Below, piece by piece: positions 29,976-38,694 of a stretch of 64,000 bases of DNA. The DNA is from JAKFDI01 sp036676235. GTDB taxonomy: Bacteria > Pseudomonadota > Gammaproteobacteria > Burkholderiales > Burkholderiaceae_C. Location of the stretch: the NCBI GenBank assembly GCA_036676235.1, contig JAKFDI010000103.1, positions 196,610 through 260,609 of the forward strand, in the 5' to 3' direction. Position 1 is the stretch's first letter. Each line of letters starts with the position of its first letter. The notes beneath the pieces are model-generated. The model did no database searches. It was not told the origin of the DNA and was given only the letters and a program-made list of their open reading frames with translations. A program made the translations under genes and the position numbers.

Positions 29976-31259
29976 ATGAAACCGAACCTGATGTTCATCG
30001 GCGTGGGTGTCGCACTGCTCGCCGCCGTCCCCTTCCTGCTGTCGCAGGGCCTCGTGAATGCCGCGATCCAGATGCTGATCGCCGCGCTCTTCGCCTGCGC
30101 CTACAACGTGCTGTGCGGCCAGGCCGGCATGCTGTCGTTCGGCCATGCGGCGTACTTCGGCGTCGGCGCCTTCGCGACCGTGCATGCGATGAACGCCTTC
30201 GGCGGCGCCGGCCTGCTGCCCACGCCGCTGATGCCGCTGGCCGGCGCCGTGACGGGGCTGGTGTTCGGTGGCATCGCCGGATGGTTCGCGACGCAGCAGA
30301 CCGGCACGTACTTCGCGATGATCACGCTGGCGATTGCCGAGCTGATGCACGCGCTCGCGCCGCACCTGAAGTCGCTGTTCGGCGGCGAAGCCGGGGTGTC
30401 GTCGATGCGCATGCCGTCGCTCGGATTCGACTTCGGTTCCACGACGCAGGTCTACTACCTGACGCTCGTGTGGGTGCTGGTGTCGCTTGCGCTGCTGTAC
30501 CTCTACACGCTCACGCCGCTGGGCCGCCTGGCGCTGGGTCTGCGCGAGAACGGCCACCGCCTGCGCTTTCTCGGCTACGACGTGCACCGCATGAGTGTGG
30601 CCGTCTTCGCCATCTCGGCCATGTTCTCGGGCGTCGCCGGCGGCCTGCAGGTGATGAGCAACGAGGCGGCGAACTACGTCGTCTTCGATCCGGCCGTGTC
30701 GGCCGCCGTGGTGCTCAACACCTACATCGGCGGGGTCAAGGTCTTTCTCGGCCCGGCGCTCGGCGCCTCGCTGATGACCTTCTTCGGCTACACAGTGTCG
30801 GATCTCTCGCGCTCCTGGCTGCTGTACCAGGGCGTGCTCTTCGTGCTGGTGATGATGTTCATGCCGCAGGGGCTGGCGGGCCTGTTCGGCCTGGCGGGCG
30901 GCCTGCGCCGGCGCTTCGGCACGGCGGCGCTGCTGCCGGTGCTGCTGCTGTGCGGGGCGGCGGCGGTGCTGCTCAGCGCGGGCACGGCCTTCACCGTGGA
31001 AATGCTGCAGCGCGTGTTCTCGCAGGACTACCGGGCGCTCGCCGCGGCGAATCCGGCCGGATGGCCGGCGATCACCCTCTACGGGGTGGCCTGGGCGCCG
31101 CTGGCGTTCACCACCTGGCTCGTGCCCGTGGCGCTGCTGGCGCTCGGCGCCGGTGCCGCGGTGCTCGTGCGACAGCGGCTGCGCGCGCTGCATGCCCGCG
31201 GCACCTCGGTCGGTGCGGCGGCGGAAGCCGGCGTGCCGGTGCGGAGTCCGGCCGCATGA
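29976..31259 (+). CDS. livM: Liv-type ABC permease, LivM, with C-terminal extension
   Basis: 427 residues. The permease core (about 1-310) shows AALFACAYNVLCGQAGMLSFGHAAYFGVGAF and the later GLRENGHRLRFLGYDVHRMSV loop that contacts the ATPases. Typical LivM proteins end near 310-340 residues; this one adds about 100 residues with two more likely membrane helices (about 315-335 and 375-400) separated by a periplasmic or cytoplasmic loop. Stop overlaps the livG start (ATGA). Confidence 0.88.
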   Translation: MKPNLMFIGVGVALLAAVPFLLSQGLVNAAIQMLIAALFACAYNVLCGQAGMLSFGHAAYFGVGAFATVHAMNAFGGAGLLPTPLMPLAGAVTGLVFGGIAGWFATQQTGTYFAMITLAIAELMHALAPHLKSLFGGEAGVSSMRMPSLGFDFGSTTQVYYLTLVWVLVSLALLYLYTLTPLGRLALGLRENGHRLRFLGYDVHRMSVAVFAISAMFSGVAGGLQVMSNEAANYVVFDPAVSAAVVLNTYIGGVKVFLGPALGASLMTFFGYTVSDLSRSWLLYQGVLFVLVMMFMPQGLAGLFGLAGGLRRRFGTAALLPVLLLCGAAAVLLSAGTAFTVEMLQRVFSQDYRALAAANPAGWPAITLYGVAWAPLAFTTWLVPVALLALGAGAAVLVRQRLRALHARGTSVGAAAEAGVPVRSPAA

Positions 31260-32011
31260 GCGCCACCATCCTCAGCCTGCGCGACGTGCGCAAGTCCTTC
31301 GGCCAGACCGAGATCATCCGCGGCGTCAACCTCGAGCTGTACGCGGGCGAGCGCCATGCGCTCATCGGCCCGAATGGCGCGGGCAAGTCGACGGTGTTCC
31401 ACCTCATCTCGGGCAATCTCACGCCGACCGCCGGCGAGATCAGCTTCGACGGCCAGCGCATCGACGGCCAGTCGCCCCAGGCGATCAACCGGCTGGGTCT
31501 CGCGCGTTCGTTCCAGATCACCAACATCTTTCCCAAGCTCTCGGTGTTCGAGAACCTGCGGCTCGCCGTGATGCGTCCGCACGGCCTGCAGTACACCTTC
31601 TGGCGCTTCATCGAGCGGCAGGCGCGCATCCGGGAGCAGACCGAGCGCCTGCTGGAGCAGGTGCGGCTGCAGGCTCGCGCCTCGGCCATCGCCGGGGAGA
31701 TGGCGTACTCGGAGCAGCGCTCGCTGGAGATCGCGATGACGCTCGCGTCCGATCCGAAGGTGATCCTGCTCGACGAGCCGATGGCCGGCATGTCCAAGGA
31801 GGAGACGGCGTACACGTCCGAACTCATCCGCACGGTGACGCAGGGCCGCAGCCTGTTCATCGTCGAGCACGACATGGAGGTCGTGTTTGCTCTTTCCGAT
31901 CGCATCAGCGTGCTGGTGTACGGCGAGGTGATCGCGACAGGCAGCCCCGAAGAGATCCGCGGCAATGCGGCGGTGAAGGAGGCCTATCTCGGCGAGGAGG
32001 TGGAGGCATGA
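31256..32011 (+). CDS. livG: Liv-type ABC ATPase, LivG
   Basis: 251 residues. Walker A is GPNGAGKST (about 37-45), Walker B is VILLDEPMAG, and the switch His is in IVEHDMEVV. The ABC signature reads AYSEQ rather than the L-S-x-G-Q form, so the first Leu is lost. The helical-domain insert QYTFWRFIERQARI is typical for LivG. It powers uptake with LivF. Starts and ends in ATGA overlaps with livM and livF, so the operon is translationally coupled. Confidence 0.9.
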   Translation: MSATILSLRDVRKSFGQTEIIRGVNLELYAGERHALIGPNGAGKSTVFHLISGNLTPTAGEISFDGQRIDGQSPQAINRLGLARSFQITNIFPKLSVFENLRLAVMRPHGLQYTFWRFIERQARIREQTERLLEQVRLQARASAIAGEMAYSEQRSLEIAMTLASDPKVILLDEPMAGMSKEETAYTSELIRTVTQGRSLFIVEHDMEVVFALSDRISVLVYGEVIATGSPEEIRGNAAVKEAYLGEEVEA

Positions 32012-32730
32012 ACGCGGCCGATGCGTCCTTGCTGCGCGTGAGCGACCTGCACGCCCACTACGGCAAGAGCCACATCCTGCACGGCGTGAGCTTCGGCGTG
32101 GGCCGCAACGAGGTGGTCAGCCTGCTGGGGCGCAACGGCTCGGGGCGGTCCACCACGATGAAGGCCGTCATGGGACTGGTGCCGCCCACCAGCGGTGACA
32201 TCCGGCTCGACGGCCGGGCGCTTGCCGGTGCGCGGCCGTACGCGGTCTGCCGCGCCGGTATCGGCTACGTGCCGGAAGAGCGCGAGGTGTTCGCCAACCT
32301 CACGGTCGACGAGAACCTGCGCATGGGTGAGCAGCGAGCGGCGCCCGGCGCCACGCGCTGGACTGTCGAGCAGATGTTCGACTACTTCCCGCGGCTGAAG
32401 GAGCGTCGCAACACGCGCGGCGGCAGCCTGTCCGGCGGCGAGCAGCAGATGCTCACGATCTGCCGGTCGCTGCTCGGCAATCCGCTGTTGATGCTGATCG
32501 ACGAGCCCACCGAAGGGCTGGCGCCCAAGATCGTTGTCGCCGTGGCCGACTGCATCCGCGACATGGTCCGCCACGGCGTGTCGGTGGTGCTCGTCGAGCA
32601 GAAGCTGGCGATCGCGCTGAAGGTCTCCACGCGGGTGTGCGTGATGGGGCACGGCCAGATCGTGTTCGAGGGCACGCCACAGGAACTGACCGCCAACGAA
32701 CGTCTGGTGGCCGAGTGGCTGGCCGTGTGA
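32008..32730 (+). CDS. livF: Liv-type ABC ATPase, LivF, with Arg in Walker A
   Basis: 240 residues. The signature LSGGEQQML, Walker B LLMLIDEPTEGLAP and switch His region VVLVEQKLAIA are normal for LivF. Walker A reads GRNGSGRST: the usual Lys that binds ATP phosphates is Arg (codon CGG at 32146-32148). LivF switch His is commonly replaced by Gln in this subfamily, as here (VEQK). It pairs with LivG as a heterodimer. Confidence 0.9.
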   Translation: MNAADASLLRVSDLHAHYGKSHILHGVSFGVGRNEVVSLLGRNGSGRSTTMKAVMGLVPPTSGDIRLDGRALAGARPYAVCRAGIGYVPEEREVFANLTVDENLRMGEQRAAPGATRWTVEQMFDYFPRLKERRNTRGGSLSGGEQQMLTICRSLLGNPLLMLIDEPTEGLAPKIVVAVADCIRDMVRHGVSVVLVEQKLAIALKVSTRVCVMGHGQIVFEGTPQELTANERLVAEWLAV

Positions 32731-32761
32731 CGGCATTGAACTTCAAAGGTGAGGAGGCCGC

Positions 32762-33703
32762 GTGGCCCAGACCCGAGACAAGGTGATCATTTCGTGTGCA
32801 GTGACGGGCTCGGTGCATACACCGACCATGTCGCCGTACCTCGCACTCACGCCTGACGAGATCGCGCAGCAGGCCATCGACGCGGCCGAGGCGGGCGCGG
32901 CCATCCTCCACCTGCATGCGCGCGATCCCGGCGACGGGCGGCCTACCGCGGACCCGAAGGTCTTCGACCAGTTCGTGCCGCGCATCAAGGCGGCGACCGA
33001 CGCCGTCATCAACATCACCACCGGCGGCAGCACCCGCATGACGCTGGCCGAGCGCCTGGCCTATCCGCTGCAGGCGCAGCCCGAGATGTGCTCGCTCAAC
33101 ATGGGTTCGATGAACTTCTCCATCCACCCGGCGGCCCGCAGGATCCAGCAGTGGCGCCACGACTGGGAGAAGCCGTACATCGAAGGCATGGAGGACCTCA
33201 TCTTCCGCAACACCTTCCGCGACATCACCCACATCCTGAAGGTGCTCGGCGATGAATGCGGCACGCGCTTCGAGTTCGAGTGCTACGACCTCGGCCATCT
33301 CTACAACCTGGCGCACTTCGTCGACGAAGGCTTGATCCAGGGCCCGCTGTTCATCCAGAGCATCTTCGGCATCCTCGGCGGCATGGGGCCGGACCCGGAG
33401 AACCTGGTGGTCATGAGGACCACCGCCGACCGGCTCTTTGGCCGCGACAACTACCGCTTCTCCGTGCTGGGCGCCGGGCGCCACCAGATGCCGCTGCTGA
33501 CAATGGGCGCCGTCATGGGTGGCAACGTGCGCGTCGGCCTCGAAGACAGCCTCTACCTCGGCCGCGGGGAACTCGCGAAGTCGTGCGCGGAGCAGGTGCG
33601 CAAGATCCGGCGCATCCTCGAGGAGCTGTCTCTGGAGGTGGCTACGCCCGATGAAGCGCGGACCATGCTCGGCCTGAAAGGCCGGGACGCGGTCGCGTTC
33701 TGA
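32762..33703 (+). CDS. BKACE-family beta-keto acid cleavage enzyme (DUF849)
   Basis: 313 residues. The family condenses a beta-keto acid with acetyl-CoA to give acetoacetate and a new CoA ester; the founding member acts on 3-keto-5-aminohexanoate. The zinc-binding HLHARDP motif (His-x-His-x-Arg-Asp) is at about 50-56, followed by NITTGGS and by FECYDLGHLYNL with the catalytic Glu region. GTG start is supported by GAGGAGG upstream. It follows the Liv operon by 31 bases, so the imported compound may be turned into a beta-keto acid. Exact substrate unknown. Confidence 0.88.
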   Translation: MAQTRDKVIISCAVTGSVHTPTMSPYLALTPDEIAQQAIDAAEAGAAILHLHARDPGDGRPTADPKVFDQFVPRIKAATDAVINITTGGSTRMTLAERLAYPLQAQPEMCSLNMGSMNFSIHPAARRIQQWRHDWEKPYIEGMEDLIFRNTFRDITHILKVLGDECGTRFEFECYDLGHLYNLAHFVDEGLIQGPLFIQSIFGILGGMGPDPENLVVMRTTADRLFGRDNYRFSVLGAGRHQMPLLTMGAVMGGNVRVGLEDSLYLGRGELAKSCAEQVRKIRRILEELSLEVATPDEARTMLGLKGRDAVAF

Positions 33704-33709
33704 ACGGCC

Positions 33710-35368
33710 ATGGGACTTGCTGCCAATAGCGCCGTGCCCACCCTGCGCGCGAGACGATTCAAGCTGCCGAGGGCGTGGTTGCCCGATCTTTCGATCGGTC
33801 GGCGCCTCGCCTTGGGCTTTCTCGGCATGGTGGCGCTGCTGGTGTGCGTGGCGGCCGTCAACACGTTCGCGCTGCATGCCGCCGATGCGCGCCTGCGGCG
33901 CATCGTCGACGTGCACAACGCCAAGGTCGACCTCGCCACGCGCATGCTTGATCAGATCAACGTGATGGCCGTGCAGGTGCGCTCCATCACGCTGATGTTC
34001 CTCATGAAGAACACGCAGGACGAGTTCGAGGCCTTCGAGGCCGCCCAGGTGAAGTACCTCGAACTCGAGCGGACCCTTGCAGCATCGATCGACCAGGGTG
34101 ATGGCAGCGCCCGCGAGCGCGAACTCATGGCCGCACTGAAGGCGGGCGCCGCGAAGACCTTGCCGCTGCTGTCGGAGGCGGTCAAGGCCGGACGTGCCGG
34201 CGCGCAGCTGAGCGCGGTAACGATCCTCACGGAGCAGGTGTTGCCCAGCGAGACCGCATGGCGACAGACGGTCGACGCCATGGTCGAGACCGAGCGCGCG
34301 CTCAGCCACCTGGCGTATGTCGACTCGCAGGCCGCGCAGCGGCGGGCGCTCGCCGTCAGCGGGCTGTTGGTCGTTGCTGGAGTCATCCTCGGCGGCTTGA
34401 TCGGCTGGCGCATCACCCGAAGCGTGAAGCACCCGATCGAGCAGGCGATCCGCGTGGCCGAGCGCATTGCCGAGGGCGACCTGAGCGCGAAGATCCACGC
34501 GGCCTCGAACGACGAGATCGGCCGCCTGCTGCAGGCATTGGGCGCGATGCAGGGCCGCCTGCACGACCTGGTCGGCCGGATCAGGGAGTCGGCAGGGCAT
34601 CTGGGCATGGCCAGCGCCGAGGTGGCGAGCGGAAACCGCGACCTGAGCCAGCGCACCGAATCCGCCGCGACCAGCCTGCAGCAGACGGCCGCGTCGATCG
34701 AGCAACTGACCGGGACGGTGCGGCACAGCGCAAGGGCGGCCGGCGAGGCGAACGAGCTGGCTTCGTCGGCGTCGGCAGCGGCGGCGCGCGGCGGCGACGT
34801 GGTGGGGCAGGTGGTGTCGACCATGGCCGACATCCACGCCAGTTCCGAGCGCATCGCCGCCATCACGGCGGTCATCGACGCCATCGCGTTCCAGACCAAC
34901 ATCCTCGCGCTCAACGCGGCGGTGGAGGCGGCGCGCGCCGGCGAGCAGGGGCGCGGGTTCGCGGTGGTGGCCGGCGAGGTGCGCAGCCTCGCGCAGCGTT
35001 CGGCCGAAGCGGCCCGGGAGATCACGGCCCTCATCGGCGGCTCGGTCGAGAAGGTCGAAGCAGGTTCGGCGCTGGTTCGAGCTGCGGGCGCCACGATGGA
35101 AGAGATCGTGACGAGCGTCGGGCGCGTGACCGACACCGTGCAGGCGATCACGCTGGCGGCGACCGAGCAGTCCGCGAGCATCGAGCAGGTGCACTCGGCC
35201 GTGGTGCACCTGGACGGCATGACGCAGCAGAACTCGGCGCTCGTGGAGCAGTCCGCGGCCGCCGCCGAAAGCCTGAACCAGCAGGCGCTGCGGCTTGCAG
35301 GCCTGGTGTCGAGCTTCCGCCTCACCGAACAGGTCCCGGCCTTGCAAGACGCCGCCGCTGCGGCGTAG
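33710..35368 (+). CDS. Methyl-accepting chemotaxis protein
   Basis: 552 residues. One helix near 30-50, a periplasmic four-helix-bundle type sensor (about 52-205), a second helix (about 210-232), HAMP (about 233-285) and a signalling domain containing the invariant hairpin ITAVIDAIAFQTNILALNAAVEAARAGEQGRGFAVVAGEVR. It lacks the C-terminal NWETF-type tether for CheR/CheB. It starts six bases after the BKACE stop, and the next gene is a periplasmic binding protein, suggesting taxis toward the substrate of this island. Confidence 0.93.
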   Translation: MGLAANSAVPTLRARRFKLPRAWLPDLSIGRRLALGFLGMVALLVCVAAVNTFALHAADARLRRIVDVHNAKVDLATRMLDQINVMAVQVRSITLMFLMKNTQDEFEAFEAAQVKYLELERTLAASIDQGDGSARERELMAALKAGAAKTLPLLSEAVKAGRAGAQLSAVTILTEQVLPSETAWRQTVDAMVETERALSHLAYVDSQAAQRRALAVSGLLVVAGVILGGLIGWRITRSVKHPIEQAIRVAERIAEGDLSAKIHAASNDEIGRLLQALGAMQGRLHDLVGRIRESAGHLGMASAEVASGNRDLSQRTESAATSLQQTAASIEQLTGTVRHSARAAGEANELASSASAAAARGGDVVGQVVSTMADIHASSERIAAITAVIDAIAFQTNILALNAAVEAARAGEQGRGFAVVAGEVRSLAQRSAEAAREITALIGGSVEKVEAGSALVRAAGATMEEIVTSVGRVTDTVQAITLAATEQSASIEQVHSAVVHLDGMTQQNSALVEQSAAAAESLNQQALRLAGLVSSFRLTEQVPALQDAAAAA

Positions 35369-35397
35369 CGCCCCCCGGCGCGACAACGGAGAACGCC

Positions 35398-36678
35398 ATG
35401 AGAGTTCGGAAGTTGACTGCCGCCGTCTGCCTCGCCTGGCTGTGCTCGGCGGGCGCGCTTGCCCAGCAGGACCGCACCGTCAAGATCGCGGTCATCGACC
35501 CGCTGTCGGGGATGGCGGCCGTCACAGGCCTGAACCAGCTCAAGACGGCCGAGTTCTTCGCCGGCATCCTGAACCGCAGCCGCGGGCTGTCGGATCCGAA
35601 GTTCGAGGTCATCGGCCTGGACAGCAAGCTCCGGCCCGACGAGGCGGTGGCCAGGCTGCACGACGCCATCAGGCAGGGCGCGCGCTATGTCACGCAGGGC
35701 AACGGCTCGTCGGTTGCGCTGGCCCTGTCCGAAGCGGTCTCGGCGCACAACGCGCGCAACCCCGGCCAGGAGGTGCTCTACGTCAACCAGGCGGCCATCG
35801 ACCCGATCCTCACCAACGAGAAGTGCAGCTTCTGGCACTTTCGCGTCGATGCCGACGTCTCGATGCGCATGCAGGCGATCGCGGCCTTCGTGAACGATGA
35901 ACCCGCCATCCGCCGCATCTACCTGCTCAATCAGGACTACTCGTTCGGCCGGCAGGTCTCCAAGCTCGCGAAGGAGGCGATTCATGCCAAGCGTCCGGAC
36001 GTCGAGATCGTGGGGGACGAGTTCATTGCGCTATCGCGCATCCGCGATTTCGCGCCGCATGTCGAGCGCATCAAGGCATCGGGCGCTGACACGGTCATCA
36101 CGGGGAACTGGGGCACCGACCTGAGCCTGTTGGCGAAGGCTTCGGTCGAGCAGGGCTACCGGGGCCGGTTCATCACGTTCTACGGCGACCGTGCCGGCAC
36201 CCCGGAAGCCTTTGGCGCTTCAGGCGTCGGGCGGGTCTACGTCGTCGCTGCCACGCACGTCAACATGGGTGGCATGGCCAGCCTGCTGTCGCTGCGCTTT
36301 CGCCAGCAGTACCAGGAAGACCTGCAGTCCTTCCATGTGGTCTACAGCCTGATGCTGATCAGCGAAGGGATCAGGAAGGCGAGGTCGACCGATCCGGTCA
36401 AGGTGGCGGCGGCCATGGAGGGGCTGAGCTTTCAGGGGTTCAGCGGCCAGATGACCATGCGCGCGCAGGATCACCAGATGCAGCAGCCGATGTTTCTGCT
36501 GGCGATGGGCAAGACAGGCGCGGAGTACTTCTTCGGCCTGGAGAACACCGAGTACACCCTCATTCCGGAGAAGCGCTACGAGGCGGCCGTGGCGAGCACG
36601 GCCAGCACCTGCCGCATGACGCGGCCGGCGCAGGCGCCGGTTGCCGGCGCGGCACCGGCGACATTGAGCCGGCGCTGA
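35398..36678 (+). CDS. Periplasmic binding protein (Liv type), next to the chemoreceptor
   Basis: 426 residues with a signal peptide ending ALAQQ. The mature part is a Peripla_BP_6 protein (VKIAVIDPLSGMAAVTGLNQ). It resembles the binding protein at 27764 in shared motifs such as NARNPGQEVLYVN, EKCSFWHFR, NQDYSFG, VITGNWGTDLSLL and the AQDHQMQQPM region, so the two are paralogs. No permease or ATPase follows; it could feed the Liv transporter or present ligand to the adjacent receptor. Confidence 0.85.
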   Translation: MRVRKLTAAVCLAWLCSAGALAQQDRTVKIAVIDPLSGMAAVTGLNQLKTAEFFAGILNRSRGLSDPKFEVIGLDSKLRPDEAVARLHDAIRQGARYVTQGNGSSVALALSEAVSAHNARNPGQEVLYVNQAAIDPILTNEKCSFWHFRVDADVSMRMQAIAAFVNDEPAIRRIYLLNQDYSFGRQVSKLAKEAIHAKRPDVEIVGDEFIALSRIRDFAPHVERIKASGADTVITGNWGTDLSLLAKASVEQGYRGRFITFYGDRAGTPEAFGASGVGRVYVVAATHVNMGGMASLLSLRFRQQYQEDLQSFHVVYSLMLISEGIRKARSTDPVKVAAAMEGLSFQGFSGQMTMRAQDHQMQQPMFLLAMGKTGAEYFFGLENTEYTLIPEKRYEAAVASTASTCRMTRPAQAPVAGAAPATLSRR

Positions 36679-36680
36679 AT

Positions 36681-36713
36681 CGACACTGAGCCGACACCGA
36701 GCCGACACCGAGC
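36681..36713. repeat. Three 11-bp tandem repeats
   Basis: CGACACTGAGC (36681-36691) and two copies of CGACACCGAGC (36692-36702, 36703-36713) directly follow the binding-protein stop. Confidence 0.8.
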
Positions 36714-36755
36714 GGCCCCGCCTTCCTCGCGGGAATATCGCCCGCACTGGCAACA

Positions 36756-36779
36756 GCCCCGCGCATGAACGCGCGGGGC
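36756..36779. terminator. Hairpin between convergent genes
   Basis: A perfect 9-bp stem GCCCCGCGC/GCGCGGGGC with a 6-base loop lies between the convergent binding-protein and carboxylesterase genes. No T-run follows on either strand, so it is a weak terminator candidate. Confidence 0.5.
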
Positions 36780-36786
36780 GGCTCCA

Positions 36787-38562
36787 TCACTGCACCGAGA
36801 TCGCCTTGGCCGCCGGCGTCGCGTCGAAGCGCAGCACCGCCGGCCACTCCGGCCACGTGACGCCCAGGGACGGGTCGTTCGGATCACCCGTCAGCGCGAA
36901 GGCGCCGATGCTGCGCATCATCGCGTCCGACAGTGCCAGCCGGCCCGGCGCATTGGCGTCGCTGTTCACAAAGTTGGAAAACAGCGAAGGCCCGAAATTG
37001 CCGAACAGGAACGGCAGGTCGAAGGCATGCGCGGCGCCGAACACTTCGTTGAAGGGTGCGGGCTCCTCATCCCAATCGAAGCGGTAGGCCCAGATCTTCT
37101 GCTCCGCGTTGGTCTGCAGCGCGGCCAGCACGCTGTCACGGTTGGGAATGAACCAGTGCTGGTTGATGTAGTCCGTCGTGGCATCGAAGCCCGGATAGGG
37201 CGCGGTGGTCGGGAGGAACTGCGCAGGGATCCAGTCTGCGACCGTCATCGCCGGCGCGGCATTCGGGTCGTAGCTGAGCGCTGTTGCGAACACCACCGGA
37301 TCGGTCAGCGCCGGGTTCCGGCCCGGGGCGAGGCCGAGCCAGGGAAACGTCAGGGCCGGGAACAGCTTGATCTCGTCCCGTGTGTTGCCCGCCAGCACAG
37401 GCACCTTCAGGTAGCGGCCCGCCTTGATCTCCGTGGTCGGGTTGAGCGGAAGCACCACGCCATCAGGGATGGGATTGGCGCCGCCTTGTCCGGCAGGTGC
37501 GAGCTTGGTCACCACCGTGTTCAGCACCTGATCCACGCTCTGGCTGCGCAGGTAGTCGGCGATCTGCGTCGCGCTGCGAGTGGCGATGTAGGTGGCCGCA
37601 GCCGTGGTGTCGGCGGCAAGGCCATCCGCGACCACCAGATGGGTCAGAAGCGCATTCGCCCGGGTCTCCCAGACCGATTCGTCCAACAATGATTGAACAA
37701 ACCAGTTCTGCCCGCCCGTCTGCGCGGCCAATGCCGGCGGCACGTCCACGTCGCGCGCGATGCCGCCGCTGATGGGAATCAGGCGGTGAACCAATGCAGG
37801 ATTTGCGTCGACGACCAAGGGCATGGTCATCAGCGCCCAGACATTGACCGCGCCCGCCGACTGCCCCATCAGCGTGACCTTGCCGGGATCACCACCGAAC
37901 CCGGCGATGTTCTTGCTCACGAACTGCAGCGACTTGACGAGGTCCAGCAGCGCGAAGTTGCCCGAGTCGTCCTGCGCGTCGCCAGTCTTGAGCTGCGGCA
38001 GGTTCAGGAAGCCCAGCACGCCCAGCCGGTAGTTGACGGTGACGACGACGGCGTTGGCGGTCTTGGCCAGCACGGCACCGTCATACACCGGGTCGGCGGT
38101 GTAGCCGGTGATGTTGCTGCCGCCATGCACGAACACGATCACCGGCAGACCTTGCTCCGTCGTCGCCGGTCGCCATACGTTGAGGTACAGGCAGTCTTCG
38201 GAGCCCACCGGTTGACCGAAGCTGGTGCCGATGGTGGCGTCGTACTGGTTGTTCAGGCCCGGGCCATAGATCCGGCCCGATGACGCGCACGCGTTGCCGA
38301 ACTGCTGCGTGGTCTTCGGGCTCGTCCAGGGCTCGATGTCGGCCGGCGCCTTCCAGCGCAGCGCGCCGACGGGGGCCTCGGCGTAGGGGATGCCCTTCCA
38401 GGCGTAGGTGCCGCTGGTCGCCGAGTCGTCGCTGCCGATCACCACGCCGAGCGTGGTCTGGCGCTGGGTCGGCGGCGGCTCGTCGCTGCCCCCGCCGCAC
38501 GCGGTCAAGGTGAGGGCGGCCAGCGCGATGCATGCGCCACTCCGTGGGGTGAGTCGAGCCAT
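36787..38562 (-). CDS. Type B carboxylesterase lipoprotein (copy 1)
   Basis: 591 residues. Lipoprotein signal with lipobox LTAC (Cys about 22). The alpha/beta-hydrolase domain shows EDCLYLNVWRP, the oxyanion-hole segment FVHGGSNITGY, the nucleophile in GQSAGAVNV (Ser about residue 240), and FNEVFGAAHAFDLPFLFGN with the catalytic His. It hydrolyses carboxylic esters in the periplasm or at the outer membrane. It is clearly paralogous to the next gene (shared GPGLNNQYDATIG, NYRLGVLGFLNL). ATG 38562 is chosen because GGAGAC lies upstream. Confidence 0.9.
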   Translation of the reverse strand: MARLTPRSGACIALAALTLTACGGGSDEPPPTQRQTTLGVVIGSDDSATSGTYAWKGIPYAEAPVGALRWKAPADIEPWTSPKTTQQFGNACASSGRIYGPGLNNQYDATIGTSFGQPVGSEDCLYLNVWRPATTEQGLPVIVFVHGGSNITGYTADPVYDGAVLAKTANAVVVTVNYRLGVLGFLNLPQLKTGDAQDDSGNFALLDLVKSLQFVSKNIAGFGGDPGKVTLMGQSAGAVNVWALMTMPLVVDANPALVHRLIPISGGIARDVDVPPALAAQTGGQNWFVQSLLDESVWETRANALLTHLVVADGLAADTTAAATYIATRSATQIADYLRSQSVDQVLNTVVTKLAPAGQGGANPIPDGVVLPLNPTTEIKAGRYLKVPVLAGNTRDEIKLFPALTFPWLGLAPGRNPALTDPVVFATALSYDPNAAPAMTVADWIPAQFLPTTAPYPGFDATTDYINQHWFIPNRDSVLAALQTNAEQKIWAYRFDWDEEPAPFNEVFGAAHAFDLPFLFGNFGPSLFSNFVNSDANAPGRLALSDAMMRSIGAFALTGDPNDPSLGVTWPEWPAVLRFDATPAAKAISVQ

Positions 38563-38694
38563 GATGTCTCCGTTTTCGTTGTGGGTCGAAGCGGAGAGTC
38601 TTGGCTCAAGGCCGGCGGCCTTCAATATGAGGCGCGCATATCTCGCGCCGGCTGGCGGTGTGCTGGCCCTCCACCGCACAAACCCCGAGTCGCG

